A stretch of 64,000 nucleotides of DNA, taken from NCBI RefSeq assembly GCF_003950315.1, contig NZ_NGJT01000002.1, forward strand, positions 124,001-188,000. The letters run 5' to 3'. The translations under genes were made by a program, and so were the position numbers. The notes under the pieces are model-generated. The model was not told the DNA's origin and made no database searches. It saw nothing but the letters and a program-made list of their open reading frames with translations. Numbering within the stretch: position 1 is the first letter of the stretch; each line of letters opens with the position of its first letter. Positions 9,045-18,233 of this stretch are shown piece after piece. Origin of the DNA: Vagococcus bubulae (GTDB taxonomy: Bacteria; Bacillota; Bacilli; Lactobacillales; Vagococcaceae).

Positions 9045-9905
9045 ATGACAAATTTGGCAGTATTTGATATTGGAGGGACGGCAGTAAAATGTGGTTTATG
9101 GAAAGATAATCAGTTATCTACCCAATCTAAGTTTTCAACGCCAAAAACATTAGATGACTTAGTTGAAGAAATGAAACAAGTAATCAATCATTACCCAGTT
9201 GATATAGAGGGGGTGGCTATTAGTGCTCCAGGAGTTGTCAATGTTAGTACCAGAGAAATTGAAGGAATTAGTGCAGTGAGGTATTTACATAATTGTCCTA
9301 TTTTTGATATGTTTGAACAAGCGTTTAATCTCCCAGTTAGAATTGAAAATGATGCCAATTGTGCAGGGATTGCAGAAATGAATCTAGGAGTAGGGAAAGA
9401 TAGGAAAAATGCTTTATTTGTTGTGTTAGGGACAGGTGTAGGAGGGGCTGTGTTTATCAATGGGGCATTGTATAAAGGGGCTCATTTATTCGGTGGAGAA
9501 TTTGGCTTAATGAAAAATCATACTGATAAGATATTAAGTGAGACAGGGACGATTGTTCGAGTTGCAGATGCTTATTATCATCAAACTGGAAAAAAAGTAG
9601 ATGGGCAGAAATTATTTGAGTTAGCAAATAAAGGGGACGAACTTGTCTTGACTTTGCTGGATACGATGTATGAAAATATTGCACAAATACTTTATGATTT
9701 GCAAGTGGCAATTGATCCAGAGATGATTATTATTGGTGGAGGTATTTCTGAGCGTACAGAAGTGATTACCGAATTAGAAAAGCGTTTATATCATAAATTA
9801 ACAAGTGTTCACTTGCCAAGTATTATGCCACAAATCACAGCATGTCAATTTAAAAACGACGCTAATCTAATTGGTGCTGCGATAAATTATTTAAATACCA
9901 TATAA
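9045..9905 (+). CDS. ROK-family sugar kinase, probable beta-glucoside kinase
   Basis: 286 residues. ROK motifs: N-terminal ATP loop DIGGTAVKCGLW, substrate Asp in ENDANC, and phosphate loop GTGVGGAVF. The usual ROK zinc motif (several Cys after the GEFG segment) is absent. It starts 9 bp after the GH1 gene with GAGGTGG, so the two are co-transcribed. BglK-type ROK kinases phosphorylate cellobiose and aryl-beta-glucosides at O6, making substrate for a 6-phospho-beta-glucosidase; that role fits. Glucokinase is the main alternative. Confidence 0.8.
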   Translation: MTNLAVFDIGGTAVKCGLWKDNQLSTQSKFSTPKTLDDLVEEMKQVINHYPVDIEGVAISAPGVVNVSTREIEGISAVRYLHNCPIFDMFEQAFNLPVRIENDANCAGIAEMNLGVGKDRKNALFVVLGTGVGGAVFINGALYKGAHLFGGEFGLMKNHTDKILSETGTIVRVADAYYHQTGKKVDGQKLFELANKGDELVLTLLDTMYENIAQILYDLQVAIDPEMIIIGGGISERTEVITELEKRLYHKLTSVHLPSIMPQITACQFKNDANLIGAAINYLNTI

Positions 9906-9906
9906 A

Positions 9907-9933
9907 AAATCCCACTTTGTGTGGGATTTTTTT
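9907..9933. terminator. Bidirectional terminator
   Basis: AAATCCCAC paired with GTGGGATTT around a 5-nt loop, followed by T-run, between the convergent ROK and galM genes. Confidence 0.9.
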
Positions 9934-10921
9934 ACATAATAGAAAAAGTATACGTTGTTTTCCATGTTTTTACTTGATGTTTCTCTAAGTCAATACTTCC
10001 TAAATTTGGATGATTGACAATATCTGGAAGTTCCTGTGTTTCTATTGCAATGCCCAATTCTGAACGCATTTTCTCACCAGAAACAGATTGATCCATTTCA
10101 AAACCTGTCGTAGAAAAAATAACTGCAGCTTGACGATTAGAAGAGATGCTAATTTGTCTTCCAGTACTTGGCTCACTTAATGTCATTTGCGGTTGGATAT
10201 CTTGCAATAAAAAGGCATCATCAATTCCTTGTGAGAGGTCTTTTAAAGAGTCACTTAATAAGCGTGGCGTTCTAAAATCATATCCAGTGCCATCAACATC
10301 TAGTAAAACACCTGTTGGAATATTTTCGTTGTCAGTTTCTAGTAGGGTATCTGAGTGAATTTGTAGCATGTGATTGGCGATACTTTGTTTTGCTTGCCCG
10401 TTTAAATTAAAATAAATGTGATTTGTCGGATTGACAATGGTGTCACTATCGGCATGAACACTTGTGGTCATGTCAATCGAATCATTGGTTACTTTATAAG
10501 AATTTTTGACATAAATTGGTCCAGGGTAGTCAGTTAAGGTATCCTTTAACATAAAATGAACAGTGATTGAATCTTTTGCTACTTCAACATCAAACAACCA
10601 AAATTGATGCCACCAACCATTGCTTCCACCATGTAAATGATGATTACCATTATTTTTTTCGAATTGCCTATTGTTCCATTGCCCATTTTTTATACGACCA
10701 GCAACCGGTCCCACAAGCGCTCCAAATTGAGCTGTATCATTTAATATTTCGAGTGGGGTGTCAGGTGATAGTAAGATGTTTTCTTTTTTTCCGTGTTTAT
10801 CAGGGATAATCCACTCTTGAATTCGCGCCCCAAAATCAACAAATGTAACGGTGTGTTCTGTTGATGATACGGTAATATAGTGGATATCAGTCACTGTATC
10901 ATGTGTAATAGTATACTTCAT
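9932..10921 (-). CDS. galM: Aldose 1-epimerase (galactose mutarotase family)
   Basis: 329 residues from ATG 10921 after GGGAGG. The family pattern is present: NHHLHGG, the catalytic His in NPTNHIYFNLNG, and the catalytic Glu in IAIETQELPD near the C-terminus. It interconverts alpha and beta anomers of hexoses in the cytoplasm. The start overlaps the stop of the upstream HAD gene by four bases (ATGA), so the two are translationally coupled. With the facing GH1/ROK genes it suggests handling of beta-linked sugars. Confidence 0.9.
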   Translation of the reverse strand: MKYTITHDTVTDIHYITVSSTEHTVTFVDFGARIQEWIIPDKHGKKENILLSPDTPLEILNDTAQFGALVGPVAGRIKNGQWNNRQFEKNNGNHHLHGGSNGWWHQFWLFDVEVAKDSITVHFMLKDTLTDYPGPIYVKNSYKVTNDSIDMTTSVHADSDTIVNPTNHIYFNLNGQAKQSIANHMLQIHSDTLLETDNENIPTGVLLDVDGTGYDFRTPRLLSDSLKDLSQGIDDAFLLQDIQPQMTLSEPSTGRQISISSNRQAAVIFSTTGFEMDQSVSGEKMRSELGIAIETQELPDIVNHPNLGSIDLEKHQVKTWKTTYTFSIM

Positions 10922-11499
10922 ATCTGTTCCTCCCAAATTTTTTTAAAATAAGCCATGGTCAATTCTTCAGTATTTTGAACATATTGTATTCCTTGATATT
11001 TAGTATCATCTTGTGTTAAAAAAAATAATAAAGAAGACTGATTCGTTAAATCGGTTTCATTGTCTATTACTATTATATCACTAGATTGATTATTTAAATC
11101 ATCGAAATTCATAATATGGGTAGTTGGATTTAAACCAAGATTTTTTAATACATCTTTTGCAAGAGGATTGTTTGAATAGCAGTTTATGATGATGGATAAA
11201 TACTCTGCTTCATTAAATAATTCTTTTATTCCTGGGTAAAGATCATCATCAGTAAGGTCATTTATTCCAACTAAGTAATATTCATTTTTCTTTTGGATGA
11301 TATCATTTTTTTGAGAGTTGCTTAAATGATCAATAGCATCTAACCAATCATTTTTTCTAAAAGTCATTTGTTCTTGAAATGATAAGTTATTAGGTAAAGT
11401 GTAGTCAAAAAAATCGAAAGCATGTAAAAAACTTTCATAGTGAAGATATGTGGTATCCGTTATAATACCATCTAGTGCGAGTGTGATGGTTGAAAACAA
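10918..11499 (-). CDS. HAD-superfamily protein, beta-phosphoglucomutase-like, nucleophile lost
   Basis: 193 residues from TTG 11499, 7 nt after AGAGGTG. The N-terminus, TITLALDGIITDTTYLHYESF, aligns with the beta-phosphoglucomutase pattern FDLDGVITDT: the second Asp and the following GxxxDT are kept, but the nucleophile Asp is Ala (codon GCA). The cap region is shortened, the protein is smaller than the usual 210-220 residues, and the late motifs are weak (IVIDNETDL). It is unlikely to transfer phosphate. It may be a decaying gene, or a binding or regulatory paralogue kept with galM. Confidence 0.65.
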   Translation of the reverse strand: MFSTITLALDGIITDTTYLHYESFLHAFDFFDYTLPNNLSFQEQMTFRKNDWLDAIDHLSNSQKNDIIQKKNEYYLVGINDLTDDDLYPGIKELFNEAEYLSIIINCYSNNPLAKDVLKNLGLNPTTHIMNFDDLNNQSSDIIVIDNETDLTNQSSLLFFLTQDDTKYQGIQYVQNTEELTMAYFKKIWEEQI

Positions 11500-11665
11500 T
11501 GCTTAACACCTCTTTATTATCTTGTTATAGGGTTTACTAATAGTTATTCTAACTAAAAAAGACGTTGCTGTCACTGAAGATTAACTATTAATAAAAATGA
11601 CTTAACATCATATTAATGTGTGATATGTGTTATTTAAACACAAGTTTAAGTTATTTATATTAGAT

Positions 11666-11702
11666 TTGACTTAAATAAGCTATTAAATTATAATAATTAT
11701 AA
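11666..11702 (+). promoter_or_regulatory. ahpCF promoter with PerR box
   Basis: TTGACT (11666-11671), 17 bp, TATAAT (11689-11694). TTATAATAATTATAA at 11688-11702 matches the PerR consensus TTATAATNATTATAA at every position and covers the -10. PerR is a Fur-family repressor inactivated by peroxide, so induction by H2O2 is expected. Confidence 0.9.
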
Positions 11703-11752
11703 ATAAGGTTTTAGTTAAACTAGAATCATAAATTAAATGGAGGATTATTATT

Positions 11753-12316
11753 ATGTCATTAATTGGAAAAGAAATTGAAGAGTTTAAAGCACAGGCTTAC
11801 CATAAAGGAGAATTTATCACTGTCTCTAATGAAGATTTTAAAGGACAATGGAGTATTTTATGTTTTTATCCAGCTGATTTTACATTTGTTTGCCCGACAG
11901 AATTAGAAGATTTACAAGAGCAATATGCAACGCTAAAAAGTTTGGGAGTAGAAGTCTATTCTTGTTCAACAGACACACATTTTACACACAAAGCATGGCA
12001 TGATACCTCTGATGCAATTGGTAAAATTGAGTATATCATGATTGGTGACCCATCACATGTCATTTCACGTCAGTTTGATGTGTTGGACGAAGAAGCAGGG
12101 GCAGCTCAACGCGGAACATTTATCATTGATCCAGATGGAGTTGTTCAAACAATTGAGATTAATGCAGATGGTATTGGTCGTGAAGCAAGTATTTTAGTAG
12201 ATAAAATTCGTGCAGCACAATATGTTAGAGAAAATCCAGGGGAAGTATGTCCTGCTAAATGGAAAGAAAATGGAGAAACATTGAAACCAAGTTTTGATTT
12301 AGTCGGAAAAATATAA
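11753..12316 (+). CDS. ahpC: Alkyl hydroperoxide reductase subunit C (peroxiredoxin)
   Basis: 187 residues, the length of 2-Cys AhpC. The peroxidatic Cys lies in DFTFVCPTE (about residue 47) and the resolving Cys in GEVCPAKW near the C-terminus. It reduces H2O2, alkyl peroxides and peroxynitrite and is recycled by AhpF, encoded 10 bp downstream. GGAGG precedes the ATG. Transcribed from the PerR-controlled promoter. Confidence 0.97.
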   Translation: MSLIGKEIEEFKAQAYHKGEFITVSNEDFKGQWSILCFYPADFTFVCPTELEDLQEQYATLKSLGVEVYSCSTDTHFTHKAWHDTSDAIGKIEYIMIGDPSHVISRQFDVLDEEAGAAQRGTFIIDPDGVVQTIEINADGIGREASILVDKIRAAQYVRENPGEVCPAKWKENGETLKPSFDLVGKI

Positions 12317-12326
12317 GGAGAAAAAC

Positions 12327-13853
12327 ATGTTAGATAATGAAACGAAAGCACAATTAAAACAGTATTTAGAATTACTTGAATCAGACATTGAGTTTAAAGC
12401 TAGTTTAGATGAAAGTGAGTCATCTAATAAAGTACGAGAGTTTTTGACTAGTGTTTGTGAATTATCTCCCCGTTTATCTCTTGTAGAAAGTAGTCTGAAA
12501 AGAACACCAAGTTTTGAAGTCAATCGACCTGGTCAAACAAGTGGGGTAGTGTTTGCTGGACTTCCATTAGGACATGAATTTTCTTCTTTTATATTAGCTT
12601 TATTACAGGTTAGTGGACGAGCACCTAAAGTAGAAGATTCTGTTATTAAAACCATCAAAAAAATAGATCAACCATTATCATTTGAAACATTTGTGAGTCT
12701 AACATGCCACAATTGCCCAGATGTTGTTCAAGCTTTAAACATTATGAGCGTATTAAATCCGTTGATTTCTCATACGATGATTGAAGGTGGGATGAATCAA
12801 AAGGAAGTAGATGCTAAAAAAATTATGGCAGTTCCAACAGTTTTTCTAAACGGTGAAGAATTTTCAAGTGGCCGTATGGAACTTGATACCATTTTAGAAA
12901 AAATTGTTGGAAGTGTTGACATTAGTGAACTCAACCAAGAGACACCATATGATGTTTTAGTTGTTGGCGGTGGTCCTGCTGGAGGTGCAGCAGCCATTTA
13001 TGCAGCGAGAAAAGGAATTCGTACAGGTATGGTTGTTGATACATTTGGTGGACAGGTGATGGACACATTAGGTATTGAGAATGTCATTGGGACTCCTTAT
13101 ATTGAAGGACCACAATTAATGAGACAAGTAGAAGAGCATGTGAATCAATATAATGTGGATGTCATGAAAAACCAACAAGCAACTGATATTCAAAAAAATG
13201 AGTTTGTCGAAGTATCATTAGCTAGTGGAGCAACACTTAAAGCAAAATCTTTAATTATTTCTACAGGTGCAAGATGGCGAAATATTAATGTTCCAGGTGA
13301 AAAAGAATTTAAAAATAAAGGAATCGCTTATTGTCCGCATTGTGATGGTCCTTTATTTGCTGGAAAAGATATTGCAGTAATTGGTGGAGGAAATTCTGGT
13401 ATTGAGGCGGCTATTGATTTAGCAGGTATGGGAAAACATGTCTATGTGTTAGAGTTTTTACCGGAATTAAAAGCGGATAAAGTATTACAAGATAAGTTAT
13501 ATTCATTACCCAATGTTACCGTAATAACTAATGCGGCCACGAAATCAATTGAAGGAACTGATAGTGTGGAGTCACTGGTATATGAAGATGTGGTGACAAA
13601 AGAAGAACACCGTTTAGACGTTAAAGGAGTCTTTATTTTAATTGGATTAATGCCTAATACGGAGTGGTTACCAGAAATGATTGATACCACAGATCGTGGT
13701 GAAATTATCATTGATAACCATGGTATGACTAATGTACCAGGTATATTTGCTGCAGGAGATTGCACGAATAGTGCGTATAAGCAAATCATCATTTCAATGG
13801 GAAGTGGTGCTACTGCTGCATTAGGAGCATTTGATTATTTAATTCGTCAATAA
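12327..13853 (+). CDS. ahpF: Alkyl hydroperoxide reductase subunit F (NADH:peroxiredoxin reductase)
   Basis: 508 residues. The N-terminal double thioredoxin fold carries TCHNC (redox pair 1, about residue 130). The C-terminal thioredoxin-reductase-like part has an FAD motif (VVGGGPAGGAAAIYAARKG), the second CxxC in YCPHCDGP, an NAD motif (IGGGNSGIEAA) and GIFAAGDC. Electrons pass from NADH via FAD and both disulfides to AhpC. Same operon as ahpC. Confidence 0.96.
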   Translation: MLDNETKAQLKQYLELLESDIEFKASLDESESSNKVREFLTSVCELSPRLSLVESSLKRTPSFEVNRPGQTSGVVFAGLPLGHEFSSFILALLQVSGRAPKVEDSVIKTIKKIDQPLSFETFVSLTCHNCPDVVQALNIMSVLNPLISHTMIEGGMNQKEVDAKKIMAVPTVFLNGEEFSSGRMELDTILEKIVGSVDISELNQETPYDVLVVGGGPAGGAAAIYAARKGIRTGMVVDTFGGQVMDTLGIENVIGTPYIEGPQLMRQVEEHVNQYNVDVMKNQQATDIQKNEFVEVSLASGATLKAKSLIISTGARWRNINVPGEKEFKNKGIAYCPHCDGPLFAGKDIAVIGGGNSGIEAAIDLAGMGKHVYVLEFLPELKADKVLQDKLYSLPNVTVITNAATKSIEGTDSVESLVYEDVVTKEEHRLDVKGVFILIGLMPNTEWLPEMIDTTDRGEIIIDNHGMTNVPGIFAAGDCTNSAYKQIIISMGSGATAALGAFDYLIRQ

Positions 13854-13857
13854 GGTT

Positions 13858-13890
13858 AAAACTGATTTCATTCATGAAATCAGTTTTTTT
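13858..13890 (+). terminator. Terminator of ahpCF
   Basis: AAACTGATTTCA paired with TGAAATCAGTTT around a 4-nt loop, then a T-run. Confidence 0.92.
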
Positions 13891-13901
13891 GTGTTAGCTA
13901 T

Positions 13902-13964
13902 TATGTTTTACATAGTAGTTTGAGTGTGATATAGTTACTTTAGTAATAGGTATTACATAGTAGT
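13902..13964 (+). promoter_or_regulatory. padR promoter with candidate operators
   Basis: TTTACA (13907-13912), 17 bp, extended -10 TGATATAGT (core 13930-13935). Over it lie TATGT-TTT-ACATA (13902-13914), the palindrome TTACTTTAGTAA (13935-13946), and a 12-bp direct repeat TTACATAGTAGT (13908-13919 and 13953-13964). PadR proteins commonly bind ATGT/ACAT inverted repeats at their own promoters, so autoregulation is likely. Confidence 0.6.
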
Positions 13965-13974
13965 GGAGGAGAAC

Positions 13975-14322
13975 ATGAAGCAAACTCAATTATTAAAAGG
14001 AATACTAGAAGGTTGCGTATTATCCATCTTACTTGAAGAAAAAACATATGGATATGAGTTAGTGCAACATCTAATTTATTTTGGTTTTGAAGATTTAAGT
14101 GCTGGTACGGTCTATCCTTTGTTACAAAAATTAGAGAAACAAGGCATGATTAAAGGAGAAACGTTACCTTCACCTGATGGACCTAATCGAAAGTATTATT
14201 CAGTAACGAGTAAAGGTGAAGAACGTTTAAATGAATTTAATACCCAGTGGACTCATCTAAGTGATGTGGTTAATTTAATTTTAAAAAGGAGTGAAGAAAA
14301 TGGTAGTGGAAGAAATGATTGA
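13975..14322 (+). CDS. PadR-family transcriptional regulator
   Basis: 115 residues from ATG 13975 after GGAGG. Winged-helix PadR signature: LLKGILEGCVLSILLEEKTYGYEL, then GTVYPLLQKLEKQGMI and the wing GPNRKYYSVTSKGEERL. It overlaps the next gene by 23 bp, the usual PadR plus membrane-protein pair in Firmicutes, so it probably represses this operon. The inducing ligand is unknown. Confidence 0.9.
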   Translation: MKQTQLLKGILEGCVLSILLEEKTYGYELVQHLIYFGFEDLSAGTVYPLLQKLEKQGMIKGETLPSPDGPNRKYYSVTSKGEERLNEFNTQWTHLSDVVNLILKRSEENGSGRND

Positions 14323-15124
14323 AAAAAATAATGAATTAAGAGATAAATTAACTCCGGAAAATAAAGAATATTATGAAAAAATATTATTATATACTCGGTT
14401 TAAAGGGCTATTTGGGGATGATGAGGTAATAGAAACCGTTTTATTAAATATCTTATATGATTTACTTGATGCACAAGAATCAGGTGTTTTAGCAGAAGAT
14501 TATTTTGGCAAAGAACCTAAAGCCTATTTAGATGAGTTGTTCCAAGAGATGCCACAAGTGTCTTTAAGTAAAAAATTATCTATATTTTATATGGTATTTG
14601 GAATCAGTTCAGGTTTTTCTTTATTTAGTACACTCACACAAAAAAATCCTTCAATAAATAGTTTGACGATTTTATTAAATGGATTAATTAGTATGTTATT
14701 AGTGTTTAGTGTATTTAAATATTTAGAAAAGATGACGTTTAAAGTAAAAAAACAATCAAAAATGATAGAGTATATTGTTGTTTTTATTATGGGATTATTA
14801 TTAATGGCTAGCTATATTGGTTCAGTCGTAATAGGGAATCATTTCCTGTCTATTCCTATTCCTTTATATTTATCAATCTCTGTTATAGTCATAGCAATGA
14901 CTGTAGTATCATATCTTATTATTAAAAGAAAAAATAAACCTTATTATAGTTACCTAGTCTTTGGATGGGGCATTACTCTTTTTACTACGATAAATAGATT
15001 ACCCCAAACACAAAAATGGTTTGAATCAGAACCTATCATTATAGCAAGTATTGTGTTGATTTTACTGGGGAGTTTTTTAGCAGCAAAATTTTCTCAAAAA
15101 ACTATTTTAAAAGAGGATAAATAA
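14300..15124 (+). CDS. DUF1129-family membrane protein
   Basis: 274 residues from ATG 14300, 8 nt after AAGGAG. The N-terminal soluble part (LTPENKEYYEKILLY, LLDAQESGVLAEDYFG) matches the DUF1129 pattern. Five to six hydrophobic helices follow (about 95-270). Translationally coupled to the PadR gene. The family function is unknown; envelope stress roles have been proposed for similar pairs, but nothing in this sequence proves it. Confidence 0.8.
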   Translation: MVVEEMIEKNNELRDKLTPENKEYYEKILLYTRFKGLFGDDEVIETVLLNILYDLLDAQESGVLAEDYFGKEPKAYLDELFQEMPQVSLSKKLSIFYMVFGISSGFSLFSTLTQKNPSINSLTILLNGLISMLLVFSVFKYLEKMTFKVKKQSKMIEYIVVFIMGLLLMASYIGSVVIGNHFLSIPIPLYLSISVIVIAMTVVSYLIIKRKNKPYYSYLVFGWGITLFTTINRLPQTQKWFESEPIIIASIVLILLGSFLAAKFSQKTILKEDK

Positions 15125-15156
15125 AAAGAAACTCGCATTTTTTTACGAGTTTCTTT
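15125..15156. terminator. Bidirectional terminator
   Basis: AAAGAAACTCG paired with CGAGTTTCTTT around a 10-nt T-rich loop, with T/A runs on both sides, between the convergent DUF1129 and opuABC genes. Confidence 0.92.
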
Positions 15157-15162
15157 TTTGTT

Positions 15163-16884
15163 CTATTTTAGCCAACTATTTACTTTATCTTGGTTATTAT
15201 CAACCCAGTCTTTAGCAGCCGCTTCAGGACTTTCTCCTTCATTAATGGCTAGCATAACTGTACCCATATCTTCAGTAGACCAGTTAAAATTATCTAAAAT
15301 TTTATAAGCGTCTGGCATATCGTCTTTTAGACCAAGGCGAGTAAAGGTTTGAATTGCTTCAGGTTTACCCATGGCTTCTTTTGGATCGTCTAAATATTTT
15401 AAATCATATTTAGAAAACATCCAATGTGGTGTCCAACCTGTGATAACGATTGGTTCTTTATTTTTGATTGCTTGATCAAGCGCTACAACCATCGCACCAG
15501 AAGAAGATGTTTCAACTTTCCAGTCACTTAAATTAGAATAAGCATTGATGGTATTATTAGCTGCTGTTACAACACCAGCTCCAGGTTCGATACCGGTGAT
15601 TGTTTTATCAGCTTGATTTGATAAATCTTCAATAGAAGAAACATCCATATAACTAGGAACAACCAAACCAACTTTTGCTCCCTCTAAGTTTGGACCAAGA
15701 ATATCAATTTTGTCTTTATATTGATCAGCTTGAGCCTTATGTGTACTTGGTAACCAAGCTGATGCACTAGCATCTGCTTTTCCAGATGCGACAGATTCCC
15801 ACATAATAGCATTATCTAATGGTGTCGTTTCAACATCAAACCCTTGACGCTTTAATACTTCAGCTAAGACGTGAGTAGAGGCCACTTCTGAGTCCCATTC
15901 AACATAAGCTAAATTGATTTTTTTATCAGTTGATTTATTTGATGATAAGAACATAGATGAACCAATAGCAGCTACTAGAACGGCAACAGCAGCGATAATG
16001 GTGATTTTTTTCTGTTTAGGATTTGTTGCTTTTGTTTTTTTAGCACGTGGTTTGTTAACGTATTGTGTGAAACGATCAATGATAATCGCTAAAATAACTA
16101 AAGCTAATCCATTGACGAACCCATTACCAACTTGTGCTCTTTGTAAAGCAGATAAAACGCCACGACCTAGTCCAGGTGCACCAATCATAGAGGCAATAAC
16201 GACCATTGATAAAGCTAACATGGTTGTTTGATTTATCCCAGCTAGAATGGTACTTTTTGCTAGAGGTAATTCTAGTTTAAATAATTTTTGTTTTCCTGTA
16301 CTACCAAATGAATCGGCAGCTTCGACTAATTCTTCCGGTACTTGACGAATACCTAAGTTAGTAAAACGAACAGTAGGAGGAAGGGCAAAAATAACGGAAG
16401 CAAATACCCCTGGAACCATCCCAATACCAAAGAATGCAACAGCTGGAATCAAGTAAACAAATCCAGGCATTGTTTGCATAAAGTCTAAGATAGGTGTCAA
16501 AATGGCCTGTGCTTTATCACTTTTAGCCATTAAAATTCCAAGCGGAACACCAATAATAATAGACAAAATACTTGATATTAAGACAAGAGTCACTGTATTC
16601 ATTAAATCAGCCCATAGACCTTGATTTAAAATAAATAGTAGACCAAGGAACGTAAAAATAGTTAATCCTTTTTTCTTATCAGAAATATAGAAAGCTAGAG
16701 CAGTCATTAAAAGAATAAAAACAATTGGCGGGATAGCAATTAATAAATTTGTCATACCACCCATGATTTGTTTCCCTAGAGTTTCAATTAAAGAAAATAA
16801 TCCTGAAAAGGTATTTGTAAACCAATCTGTTATATTTTCTACCCAGTCAGCTACTGGTAAAGCATTCATTAATAAACTATTCAT
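15163..16884 (-). CDS. opuABC: Glycine betaine ABC transporter, fused permease and substrate-binding protein
   Basis: 573 residues. The N-terminal half (to about 290) is a multi-span permease with the ABC coupling loop ([22 protein letters not shown]). A further membrane helix (about 300-320) tethers a substrate-binding domain (about 325-573; [29 protein letters not shown] end) on the outer face, as in lactococcal OpuABC/BusAB. It imports glycine betaine or related osmolytes. It overlaps the upstream ATPase gene by 8 bp. Confidence 0.95.
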   Translation of the reverse strand: MNSLLMNALPVADWVENITDWFTNTFSGLFSLIETLGKQIMGGMTNLLIAIPPIVFILLMTALAFYISDKKKGLTIFTFLGLLFILNQGLWADLMNTVTLVLISSILSIIIGVPLGILMAKSDKAQAILTPILDFMQTMPGFVYLIPAVAFFGIGMVPGVFASVIFALPPTVRFTNLGIRQVPEELVEAADSFGSTGKQKLFKLELPLAKSTILAGINQTTMLALSMVVIASMIGAPGLGRGVLSALQRAQVGNGFVNGLALVILAIIIDRFTQYVNKPRAKKTKATNPKQKKITIIAAVAVLVAAIGSSMFLSSNKSTDKKINLAYVEWDSEVASTHVLAEVLKRQGFDVETTPLDNAIMWESVASGKADASASAWLPSTHKAQADQYKDKIDILGPNLEGAKVGLVVPSYMDVSSIEDLSNQADKTITGIEPGAGVVTAANNTINAYSNLSDWKVETSSSGAMVVALDQAIKNKEPIVITGWTPHWMFSKYDLKYLDDPKEAMGKPEAIQTFTRLGLKDDMPDAYKILDNFNWSTEDMGTVMLAINEGESPEAAAKDWVDNNQDKVNSWLK

Positions 16885-18094
16885 TATCCATCACCTCATT
16901 TTCATCAGTTGTTTCAGCTAGTGCTTCAATCACGCTACCTCGAATGACAACACCTAACAAGCGATCGTTATCTTCATTGTCAACAACAGCTAGTGGTGTT
17001 GGCGAATCATAGATAAGAGGGAAAATATCACTAATTAACATATCTTTTTCTACTGTAATAATATTTTTATCCAATACATCATGTAATGGTTGTTTATTTT
17101 TTCTTGCTTCTGCAGCAGCATCTGCTGTAATAGTTCCAAGTAATTCTCGCTTTTTGTTAACAGCAACTAACATACTGACTTCTTCACTTCTCATACGTTG
17201 TAAGGCAACGTTTGGTCCATCGATATCAAGATTAGTTGTAATAGCAGGTACCATGATATTTTGTGCTGTTAAGACTTTTGAGCGGTCAACATCTTCAACG
17301 AATTCACGGACATAATCGTTGGCTGGATTTGTTAAAATTTCTTCACCAGTTCCAATTTGCATAATTTGCCCATCCTTCATTAAAGCAATTCTGTCACCAA
17401 TTCTTAATGCTTCATTTAAATCATGAGTGATAAAGATAATGGTTTTTTTCACTTTATCTTGCAACTCTATTAACTCATCTTGCATTTCACGACGAATTAA
17501 CGGATCAAGTGCTGAAAAGGCTTCGTCCATTAATAAGATTTCTGGATCATTTGCTAAGGCGCGAGCTAATCCAACACGTTGTTGCATCCCACCAGATAAT
17601 TGGTCAGGATACTGATCTTTAAATGTCAGTAATCCAGAATTTTCTAATGCTTTTTCGGCGCGTTGTTGTCGTTCTTCTTTTTCAACACCACGAATTTCTA
17701 AGCCGTATTCCGTATTTTCTAAAATAGTTCGATGAGGGAATAAGCCAAAGTTTTGGAAAACCATACTCATCTTATGACGACGAACTTCCCTTAATTCTTC
17801 TTTTTCAAGTTTGGCAATATCTTGTCCATCAATATAAATATCACCAGATGTTGGCTCAATAATTCGATTGATTAAACGAATTAAGGTAGATTTGCCACTA
17901 CCTGAAAGCCCCATGATAACGAATATTTCGCCTTCTTTGACATCAAAATTAACATCATATACACCAACAGTTGCCCCTGTTTCTTTGACAATATCTGTTT
18001 TAGATTTTTTTTCTTTTACCATTTGTAAAGCAACTTGTTGTTGTTGTTTTTTGCCAAATATTTTGGTTAAATTTTCAACTTTTACTTTAGTCAT
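16877..18094 (-). CDS. opuAA: Glycine betaine ABC transporter ATP-binding subunit with CBS domains
   Basis: 405 residues. Walker [10 protein letters not shown], signature [15 protein letters not shown], Walker [14 protein letters not shown], then tandem CBS domains (about 280-395) that sense ionic strength or nucleotides in this family. The early insert [23 protein letters not shown] is typical of OpuAA/ProV. First gene of the opuA operon; its promoter carries a BusR-type operator. GGAG lies upstream of the ATG. Confidence 0.96.
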   Translation of the reverse strand: MTKVKVENLTKIFGKKQQQQVALQMVKEKKSKTDIVKETGATVGVYDVNFDVKEGEIFVIMGLSGSGKSTLIRLINRIIEPTSGDIYIDGQDIAKLEKEELREVRRHKMSMVFQNFGLFPHRTILENTEYGLEIRGVEKEERQQRAEKALENSGLLTFKDQYPDQLSGGMQQRVGLARALANDPEILLMDEAFSALDPLIRREMQDELIELQDKVKKTIIFITHDLNEALRIGDRIALMKDGQIMQIGTGEEILTNPANDYVREFVEDVDRSKVLTAQNIMVPAITTNLDIDGPNVALQRMRSEEVSMLVAVNKKRELLGTITADAAAEARKNKQPLHDVLDKNIITVEKDMLISDIFPLIYDSPTPLAVVDNEDNDRLLGVVIRGSVIEALAETTDENEVMDNE

Positions 18095-18129
18095 TATAAA
18101 ACTCCTTTATATAAATTCTCTCTCTAACG

Positions 18130-18172
18130 AAAGTGACCACATCATGTTATAATAGAATGGTCACTTTGTCAA
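18130..18172 (-). promoter_or_regulatory. opuA promoter with bipartite BusR operator
   Basis: On the minus strand TTGACA (18167-18172) and TATAAC (18146-18151) form a promoter with a short 15-bp spacer. Perfect 10-bp inverted arms AAAGTGACCA/TGGTCACTTT (18158-18167 and 18130-18139), 18 bp apart, flank the -10. BusR represses busA/opuA through such paired sites with c-di-AMP as co-repressor, and busR is the neighbouring gene. Confidence 0.8.
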
Positions 18173-18174
18173 AG

Positions 18175-18226
18175 ATAAAAAAGCCTTATTATCATATTTT
18201 CTGAAAATAAAATGATAATAAGGCTT
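18175..18226 (-). terminator. Terminator of busR
   Basis: A 15-bp stem (18181-18195 with 18212-18226) with AAGCCTTATTATCAT arms; reading on the minus strand it ends in a T-run. It separates busR from the opuA promoter. Confidence 0.88.
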
Positions 18227-18233
18227 GATATAA

